Shown here: positions 15,143 to 20,355 of the stretch, piece by piece
How positions within the stretch are numbered: position 1 is the first letter of the stretch
How the letters are laid out: each line of letters starts with the position of its first letter
Origin: Marinilabilia sp. UBA5340
Lineage (GTDB): Bacteria > Bacteroidota > Bacteroidia > Bacteroidales > Marinilabiliaceae
Length of the DNA: 20,355 nucleotides
Reading direction: 5' to 3'
NCBI GenBank assembly: GCA_002411085.1
Contig: DHQK01000177.1
Location: 1-20,355, forward strand
Program-made: the position numbers and the translations under genes
Notes under the pieces: generated by a model
What the model was told of the DNA's origin: nothing
Seen by the model: the letters and a program-made list of their open reading frames with translations, nothing else
Databases searched by the model: none

Positions 15143-16402
15143 GTGAAAGTACTGCATATTAACAAAAGTGATTTCAGGGGAGGAGCGGCTGTTGCAGCTC
15201 TCAGACTACTTGATGCTTTGCGCGCAAATGGTACTGATGCCCGTATGCTGACACTTGAAAGCAGTGGACAATCCGAAGCCGTTGACAAACTGCAGGTTTA
15301 TCCACTGGTGGAAAAGATGAAGTTTCTTGGCGAAGTGTTGTCTTTTGTTCCGTATGAGAAAAGCCGTCAGCATCGATTTGCTTTCTCTCAGGTTCGGTTT
15401 GGTTTCGATATCAGCTGTCATCCATTGATTCGCGAGGCCGATATTCTTCATTTACACTGGGTCAATCAGGGATTTGTTTCTCTTCAAGGGCTAAGAAACC
15501 TTATCGGTACCGGGAAGCCTATTGTGTGGACACTTCATGATACCTGGCCTTTTACAGGGGGTTGCCACTATCCGGGGAGTTGTGGAGGTTTTACATCGAC
15601 CTGTGGTCAGTGTCCGTTGCTCAGAAAACCAGGCCCCCGAGATCTTTCGGCGAAACAATTTGAGAAGAAAGAAGAGATGTATACCAACGCGGCACTTTGT
15701 TTTGTTGGTTGCAGCCAATGGATGCAGCAACTGGCCGGTAAAAGCACTTTGGTACGAAAGGATTTGCATCATTCAGTTCAACAGATTTTTAATCCTGTGC
15801 CAATTGATCTTTTTCGGCCTGTAGAGACAGCTGTAACGAGAAAGCAACTGGGTTTGCCGTTAGACAAAAAACTGGTGCTTTTGGGTGCTGCCAATGTGAA
15901 TGATCCCCGTAAAGGGATCGATCTCCTAATGAAAACCCTGAGGCATTTGTCCCAGCGTGATTCTTCATGCATTGATCAATTGCAGCTCATGATTTTTGGA
16001 AAAAATGCTGCTGCGCTTCAGAATCATCTCCCCTACAAAGTTCATTCTTTTGATGTAGTAAAGAGTCAGCAGGAAATGGCCCGGTTGTATCAGGCTGCAG
16101 ATCTGTTTGTGTTGCCTTCCATGCAGGACAATTTGCCCAATACGGTGGTGGAATCCATGGCATGTGGAACGCCCGTTGTGGCATTTAATATTGGGGGGGT
16201 TCCGGAGATGGTAATACATCAGGAAAATGGGTTTTTAGCTTCTGCGGGGAAAATTAAGGAATTGGCAGATGGGATTCGCTATGTTTTGGCTCATGCTGAG
16301 TCGTTGGGGCTACATGCCAGAAAGTTTGCTGAGAAGAATTTTGCCCCTGAAATTGTTGCCCGGCAGTATCAGAATATTTACAATGGTTTGCTGAAAAAAT
16401 GA
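15143..16402 (+). CDS. Glycosyltransferase family 4 (WcaC-like), GTG start
   Basis: This 419-residue cytoplasmic GT-B enzyme transfers a sugar from a nucleotide-sugar to a glycan or glycolipid acceptor. The start is GTG 15143 (KVLHINKSDFRGGAA), which places the Gly13-Gly14 donor/acceptor loop at the expected distance. HDTWPFTGGCHYPGSC (132-147) with Cys141, Cys147, Cys154 and Cys157 is a cysteine cluster known in WcaC-like transferases. The C-terminal donor site has NDPRKGID (Lys257) and DNLPNTVVESMACGTPVVAF (Glu337). It overlaps the next gene by 4 bases (ATGA), so the two transferases are coupled and probably act in succession on one glycan. Only two transferase genes are seen, with no polymerase, flippase or sugar-nucleotide genes nearby. 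Confidence 0.93.
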   Translation: MKVLHINKSDFRGGAAVAALRLLDALRANGTDARMLTLESSGQSEAVDKLQVYPLVEKMKFLGEVLSFVPYEKSRQHRFAFSQVRFGFDISCHPLIREADILHLHWVNQGFVSLQGLRNLIGTGKPIVWTLHDTWPFTGGCHYPGSCGGFTSTCGQCPLLRKPGPRDLSAKQFEKKEEMYTNAALCFVGCSQWMQQLAGKSTLVRKDLHHSVQQIFNPVPIDLFRPVETAVTRKQLGLPLDKKLVLLGAANVNDPRKGIDLLMKTLRHLSQRDSSCIDQLQLMIFGKNAAALQNHLPYKVHSFDVVKSQQEMARLYQAADLFVLPSMQDNLPNTVVESMACGTPVVAFNIGGVPEMVIHQENGFLASAGKIKELADGIRYVLAHAESLGLHARKFAEKNFAPEIVARQYQNIYNGLLKK

Positions 16403-17145
16403 GAGAGCCAATAGTTTCTATTATCACAGTGGTTTACAACAGCGCTGATGCGTTGCGCTCCACCATCAGGAGTATTGCTGCACTGACAAGTACCAATGTT
16501 GAATACATTATCGTTGATGGAGGAAGCAGTGATGGCACACTGGAGGTCATCAACGAAAACCGGGAAGTCATAGATCGCTGGATCAGTGAGCCGGATGACG
16601 GGCTTTATGATGCCATGAATAAAGGAATGGAAATGGCTTCAGGTGATTATTTCTGGTTTATCAATGCCGGAGATGAACCTGCTTTTCCGGATGTTTTGGA
16701 AGACCTTTGGAGAACAGTCCCGTTCGCAGATGTTTATTACGGAGAGACAATGGTGATTGATGCTGATGGAAACGAGATAGGTTTACGACGTTTGTCACCA
16801 CCTGAGGATTTAAATTGGCGCCATTTCAGGCACGGAATGCTGGTGAGCCATCAATCATTTATTGCATCCCGGAAAGTGGCCAAAAAATACGATTTGCAGT
16901 ACAAATTCTCAGCTGATTTTGACTGGTGCCTTTATGCACTTCGAAATGCACTGGAAATCAGAAATACTCATAAGGTGCTGTGTCGCTTTCGGGATGGCGG
17001 ATTGACCAGGCAGAATATTGTGCCTGGGTTGAAAGAGCGTTTCCGCATCATGGTGAAACATTACGGATTGATTTCGACTTTATTGGCTCATTTGATAATT
17101 GCACCTAAATTTTTTTGGTTCTGGGCCCGGAATAAGCGCTTTTGA
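16399..17145 (+). CDS. Glycosyltransferase family 2 (WcaE-like)
   Basis: This 248-residue cytoplasmic GT-A enzyme carries PIVSIITVVYNSADAL at the N terminus, VDGGSSDGT (39-47), SEPDDGLYDAMNKG (63-76) and FINAGDE (87-93). These are the nucleotide-sugar and metal-site motifs; NAGD takes the DxD role. The later HQSFIASRKVAKKYDLQYKFSADFDW motif is typical of the WcaE/colanic-acid-like subgroup. It ends with a hydrophobic, aromatic tail (LLAHLIIAPKFFWFWA) that may attach it to the membrane. It starts inside the last codons of the GT4 gene. The product glycan is not identifiable. Confidence 0.93.
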   Translation: MREPIVSIITVVYNSADALRSTIRSIAALTSTNVEYIIVDGGSSDGTLEVINENREVIDRWISEPDDGLYDAMNKGMEMASGDYFWFINAGDEPAFPDVLEDLWRTVPFADVYYGETMVIDADGNEIGLRRLSPPEDLNWRHFRHGMLVSHQSFIASRKVAKKYDLQYKFSADFDWCLYALRNALEIRNTHKVLCRFRDGGLTRQNIVPGLKERFRIMVKHYGLISTLLAHLIIAPKFFWFWARNKRF

Positions 17146-17176
17146 GGGCTTGTTGACTCCAATGTAAAAGCAGTAT

Positions 17177-17878
17177 CTATTCAGCCCGCTCTTTCTCCGA
17201 TGGGCGATAGATGTATACCACACCGTATTCAGATGCTTTGGCTCTTTTTGCTTCAGGCTCCAGATTGTTGAAAGAAGCTTCCACTTCATTCCATATTTTT
17301 ACGATAAGTTCATCAGCAGTTTCTCGCTCTTCGGCGACCTTATCATGCATTTTCTGAGAGGTTTTAAGCAGGTCTTTGTGGAAATCGTAATTTTCTCTGA
17401 ATTTCTCGAAGCGCATTCTCACCATGGCAACCGTTGGGTTGAAAACCCGGGAACCACCCTGAGCCATTCGGCTTTCTTCTCCTTCGATTACTTTCTTTCC
17501 CCACTCAATGAGTTGTTGTTCGGTGTTGATTTCCGGGATAGAACGGGTATCTACCGGGAGGTCATAATAAGTCCGGACATCTGGTTTGAGCTCTCCGCGG
17601 GCAATGGCCATATTCACGACCTGTAAAAAGTGCGAGACATACATGCGTGCCATCTTGAAGTGCTCTGCCAGGGACTTCCCGAATTTGGCCTGACGATCAC
17701 GGCTAAACTGGTATTGCTGGATGGCTTGTTCGTATTGAGGCATGAAAGCTTTGAGGTCGAAAAGCAGTTTTTGAGAGAAAGCAAGTTCCATGGGAGGGCG
17801 CTGCGCACCTATGTTTTGCGCAGTTTTGAGTGCCCTTAGACGGGCCTGGTCTGTGTTGGGAAGTCGTCTGTACGGCAT
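17177..17878 (-). CDS. Conserved-looking cytoplasmic protein of unknown function
   Basis: I cannot assign this 233-residue protein to a named family. It has no signal peptide or membrane segment. The start MPYRRLPNTDQARLRALK is basic. The body is predicted helical, with ALKTAQN, a HFKMARMYVSHFLQVVNMAIARGEL helix pair, DVRTYYDLPVDTRSIPEINTEQQL (a proline-containing break), and a long C-terminal helix region KTSQKMHDKVAEERETADELI. The codon use looks like the neighbours and the reading frame is clean. It is followed, across a 31-base gap, by the convergent GT2 gene, and is separated from the succinate dehydrogenase genes by their terminator, so it is its own transcript. Confidence 0.8.
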   Translation of the reverse strand: MPYRRLPNTDQARLRALKTAQNIGAQRPPMELAFSQKLLFDLKAFMPQYEQAIQQYQFSRDRQAKFGKSLAEHFKMARMYVSHFLQVVNMAIARGELKPDVRTYYDLPVDTRSIPEINTEQQLIEWGKKVIEGEESRMAQGGSRVFNPTVAMVRMRFEKFRENYDFHKDLLKTSQKMHDKVAEERETADELIVKIWNEVEASFNNLEPEAKRAKASEYGVVYIYRPSEKERAE

Positions 17879-17951
17879 GGTCTGTTGTTTTGCTGGGCTA
17901 TGAAGTTAGAAAAAAGATTTGCCACTTACAAGACTGTTAGATATTTAACAA

Positions 17952-18002
17952 AAAAAACCCGCTCCTGGCAGGTCGTGAAGAACCTGAAGGAGCGGGTTTT
18001 TT
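17952..18002 (-). terminator. Rho-independent terminator of the fumarate reductase/succinate dehydrogenase operon
   Basis: AAAAAACCCGCTCCT (17952-17966) pairs exactly with 17988-18002. A second short stem inside (CAGGT 17969-17973 with ACCTG 17982-17986) makes a stacked hairpin. It starts 15 bases after the iron-sulfur subunit stop, and reads into a T run leftward; the A/T flanks allow function in both directions. Confidence 0.9.
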
Positions 18003-18016
18003 GATGGATTTATGAG

Positions 18017-18772
18017 TTAGTCCTGAGCCTTGGCTTTCAGGAATTCACGATTTAGACGGGCGATATTTGCAAGTGAAATACCCTTGGGGCATTCTACTTC
18101 ACAGGCACCGGTGTTGGTACAGTTTCCAAATCCTAATTCATCCATTTTTGCTACCATGTTTTTGGCACGACGAGCGGCTTCCACACGACCTTGTGGCAGA
18201 AGTGCCATCTGGCTTACCTTAGCAGAAACGAACAGCATGGCCGATCCGTTTTTGCAGGCAGCTACACAGGCCCCGCATCCAATACAGGACGCAGCATCCA
18301 TTGCTTCGTCAGCATCCGGCTTGGGAATAGGAATGGCGTTGGCATCAGGAACACCACCGGTATTTACCGATACGTATCCCCCGGCAGCAATAATCTGGTC
18401 GAATGCGGTACGATCTACAATGAGGTCTTTAATTACCGGGAAACCGGCTGATCGCCATGGTTCAATGGTAATGGTCTGACCATCTTTGAATTTACGCATG
18501 TGCAACTGACAGGTAGTTACATCATCATCGGGCCCGTGCGGACGACCGTTGATGTATAGAGAGCACATACCACAAATTCCTTCGCGACAGTCGTGGTCAA
18601 AAGCTACAGGCTCTTCACCTTTGTTGATCAGCTGTTCATTGAGGATGTCCAGCATCTCCAGAAAAGAGCTGTCGGTAGAAACATTGCTGAGCTCATAAGT
18701 TTCGAAACGACCTTTGGCTTTAGGGCCGGCCTGACGCCAAACTTTGAGTTTAATATTTATTGTATTTTCCAT
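18017..18772 (-). CDS. sdhB: Succinate dehydrogenase/fumarate reductase iron-sulfur subunit
   Basis: This is a 251-residue protein from ATG 18772. An upstream in-frame GTG at 18799 would add nine residues that do not fit the family; the ATG follows a GAAGG purine stretch. Residues 1-105 form the plant-type ferredoxin domain with Cys62, Cys67, Cys70 (DCREGICGMC) and Cys88 for the [2Fe-2S] cluster. The C-terminal domain carries Cys163, 166, 169 (SCIGCGAC) and Cys173, plus Cys218, 224 and 228, for the [4Fe-4S] and [3Fe-4S] clusters. It passes electrons between the flavoprotein and the membrane anchor cytochrome. It follows sdhA by 32 bases, and is the last gene of the operon. Whether the enzyme runs as fumarate reductase or succinate dehydrogenase in vivo cannot be told from sequence; frdB would be an equal name. 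Confidence 0.95.
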   Translation of the reverse strand: MENTINIKLKVWRQAGPKAKGRFETYELSNVSTDSSFLEMLDILNEQLINKGEEPVAFDHDCREGICGMCSLYINGRPHGPDDDVTTCQLHMRKFKDGQTITIEPWRSAGFPVIKDLIVDRTAFDQIIAAGGYVSVNTGGVPDANAIPIPKPDADEAMDAASCIGCGACVAACKNGSAMLFVSAKVSQMALLPQGRVEAARRAKNMVAKMDELGFGNCTNTGACEVECPKGISLANIARLNREFLKAKAQD

Positions 18773-18804
18773 GATTATACCTTCGTTTTTAATTAACACC
18801 CCGT

Positions 18805-20355
18805 TTACTTGTAGTTACGCTGAACGAGTTTCACCACTTCAAACTTCAATTCTTCCTTGTGAAGTTCGGGCTTCTGGTCTTCGCCTTTGTACTCCCAGCA
18901 ACCTGAATAGGCAAATTTGTCGTCCTGACGCAGTGCTTCTCCTTCTTCGGTCTGATATTCTTCACGGAAGTGACCTCCGCAAGACTCTTCACGATTCAGG
19001 GCGTCGCGGGCCATCAGTTCGCCAATCTCGATAAAGTCAGCCAAACGAGCAGCTTTTTCCAGCTCTACGTTCATGTCTTCACCCGATCCAGGGATGCGTA
19101 CATTGCTCCAGAATTCTTTTTTGATACCCTGGATTTTTTCGATGGCTTGTTCCAGACCTTCTTTGTTACGGGCCATGCCCACAAAGTCCCACATCACGAG
19201 GCCCAACTCTTTGTGGATGCTGTCCACAGAGCGGTTTCCTTTGATGTTCATGAGTTTTTCGAAACGCCCTTTTGCAGCTTTTTCTGCTTCTTCAAACTCT
19301 TTCTCTTCAGTTGTCATGCGAGGTGTTGCAATGTCATCGGCCAGATAGTTCTGGATGGTGTAAGGCAACACAAAGTATCCGTCGGCGAGTCCCTGCATAA
19401 GGGCTGAGGCTCCCAGGCGGTTGGCTCCGTGATCTGAGAAGTTAGCTTCTCCGGCAGCGAACAAACCGGGAACGGAGGTTTGCAATTCATAATCAACCCA
19501 GATACCTCCCATGGTGTAGTGGATGGCAGGGTAAATCATCATGGGTGTTTCGTAAGGATTGTCGTCTACAATCTTTTCATACATCTGGAAGAGGTTTCCG
19601 TAACGGGCCTCAATGGCATCGCGCCCCAGACGTTCGATGGCCGATTTGAAATCGAGGTAAACAGCCAGACCGGTTGTTCCTACACCAAATCCAGCATCGC
19701 AACGCTCTTTGGCGGCACGTGAGGCAACGTCACGAGGTACCAGGTTTCCAAATGCAGGATAACGACGCTCCAGGTAGTAATCGCGATTTTCTTCGGCGAT
19801 ATCGGTTGGCTTCAGCTTTCCTGCGCGAATGGCTTCCGCATCTTCTTTCTTTTTGGGTACCCAGATGCGTCCGTCGTTACGCAGGGACTCAGACATCAGC
19901 GTAAGCTTACTCTGGAATTCTCCGTGAACGGGAATGCAGGTGGGGTGAATTTGGGCGAAACAGGGGTTGGCAAACATAGCGCCTTTTTTGTAAGCTTTCC
20001 AGGCTGCCGATCCGTTGGATCCCATGGCATTGGTAGAAAGGAAGAAAGTGTTTCCGTATCCTCCGGTGGCCAGTACAACAGCATGTCCGAAATGACGCTC
20101 CAGTTTACCGGTTACCAGATTCCGTGAGATAATACCACGCGCCTTTCCGTCTACCATTACAATTTCCACCATTTCGTTGCGGGTGTGTAATTTCACGCTT
20201 CCGGTGTTTACCTGGCGCATGAGGGCTTGGTAAGCCCCGAGCAGCAGCTGCTGCCCTGTTTGTCCTTTGGCATAGAAGGTACGACTTACCTGGGCTCCAC
20301 CAAAAGAGCGGTTATCGAGCAATCCGCCATATTCGCGGGCAAAAGGAACACCCTG
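18805..20355 (-). CDS. sdhA: Succinate dehydrogenase/fumarate reductase flavoprotein subunit, 5' end beyond window
   Basis: 516 residues are seen; the frame is open to the right edge, so the N-terminal FAD-binding part (roughly 120-150 residues) is missing. In order: VVLATGGYGN (FAD fold), IHPTCIPVHGEF and SESLRNDGRIWVP (active-site His and capping region), LVPRDVASRAAKE (the catalytic Arg region known from fumarate reductases), IHYTMGG (second active-site His), and GLFAAGEANFSDHGANRLGA (FAD/adenine end). The C-terminal domain with EESCGGHFREEYQTEEGEA also fits. This is the large SdhA type found with a single-cytochrome anchor in Bacteroidota and Wolinella-like complexes. The anchor gene should lie upstream, to the right of the window. 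It couples fumarate/succinate conversion to the quinone pool at the inner membrane. Confidence 0.96.
   Translation of the reverse strand, partial: QGVPFAREYGGLLDNRSFGGAQVSRTFYAKGQTGQQLLLGAYQALMRQVNTGSVKLHTRNEMVEIVMVDGKARGIISRNLVTGKLERHFGHAVVLATGGYGNTFFLSTNAMGSNGSAAWKAYKKGAMFANPCFAQIHPTCIPVHGEFQSKLTLMSESLRNDGRIWVPKKKEDAEAIRAGKLKPTDIAEENRDYYLERRYPAFGNLVPRDVASRAAKERCDAGFGVGTTGLAVYLDFKSAIERLGRDAIEARYGNLFQMYEKIVDDNPYETPMMIYPAIHYTMGGIWVDYELQTSVPGLFAAGEANFSDHGANRLGASALMQGLADGYFVLPYTIQNYLADDIATPRMTTEEKEFEEAEKAAKGRFEKLMNIKGNRSVDSIHKELGLVMWDFVGMARNKEGLEQAIEKIQGIKKEFWSNVRIPGSGEDMNVELEKAARLADFIEIGELMARDALNREESCGGHFREEYQTEEGEALRQDDKFAYSGCWEYKGEDQKPELHKEELKFEVVKLVQRNYK

Noticed and set aside
17146..17200. 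GGGCT/AGCCC stem in the convergent gap after GT2
   Set aside because: Only five base pairs around a very long loop, no T run, and one arm lies in the coding end of the next gene.
18773..18799. GTG start 27 bases upstream for the iron-sulfur subunit
   Set aside because: The extra residues do not fit the family, and the ATG at 18772 has a purine-rich stretch just before it.
18805..20355. L-aspartate oxidase (NadB) as an alternative for the flavoprotein
   Set aside because: The neighbour is a full three-cluster iron-sulfur subunit in the same operon, and the C-terminal domain and motifs match SdhA/FrdA.

Overview
The window looks like chromosomal DNA of a Bacteroidota bacterium. The best order-level guess is Marinilabiliales or a relative, but this is an inference from gene families and not a placement. 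The reasons are: families largely confined to this phylum (DUF6452, DUF6048, DUF4271, a Bacteroidota-type HemD); the cluster DUF4271 - hemD - rnpA - yidD; promoter-like TAnnTTTG boxes (the Bacteroidota -7 consensus); and a fumarate reductase/succinate dehydrogenase of the Bacteroides type, with subunit order A then B. There are no rRNA or tRNA genes, CRISPR arrays or insertion sequences, and nothing suggests recent transfer.

Layout. Positions 1-1362 hold a leftward TetR-regulator/LolA-like envelope protein operon with a perfect 18-bp operator palindrome and a matching promoter. Positions 1382-5076 hold a leftward pair of M16 zinc-peptidase genes: one subunit with an intact HxxEH site, then one with the site lost and an extra LolA-like C-terminal domain. 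The pair ends in an intrinsic terminator. Positions 5077-5540 are a divergent intergenic region with two inverted repeats. Positions 5541-7256 are a tight rightward operon: DUF6452 lipoprotein, DUF6048 secreted or outer-membrane protein, and a LOG-family nucleotide phosphoribohydrolase. Positions 7618-8355 encode an unrecognised secreted protein, followed by a strong bidirectional terminator. Positions 8447-11324 are a leftward two-gene unit: a methyl-accepting chemotaxis protein, then a sugar-type solute-binding lipoprotein with no transporter genes beside it.

Positions 11593-14463 run rightward: DUF4271 membrane protein, hemD (TTG start), a terminator, then rnpA and yidD overlapping by 4 bases. 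A leftward GNAT acetyltransferase with a degenerate acetyl-CoA loop follows at 14468-15022. Positions 15143-17145 carry two translationally coupled glycosyltransferases (GT4 then GT2). Positions 17177-17878 encode an unrecognised helical cytoplasmic protein. Positions 17952-20355 hold a terminator, the iron-sulfur subunit and most of the flavoprotein subunit of the fumarate reductase/succinate dehydrogenase; the flavoprotein gene runs off the right edge.

Most of the window is housekeeping or envelope biology. I do not see a clear new system. The items most worth a second look are the solute-binding protein/chemoreceptor pair, the active/inactive M16 pair with a fused LolA-like domain, the acetyltransferase that has lost its glycine loop, and the two unrecognised proteins.
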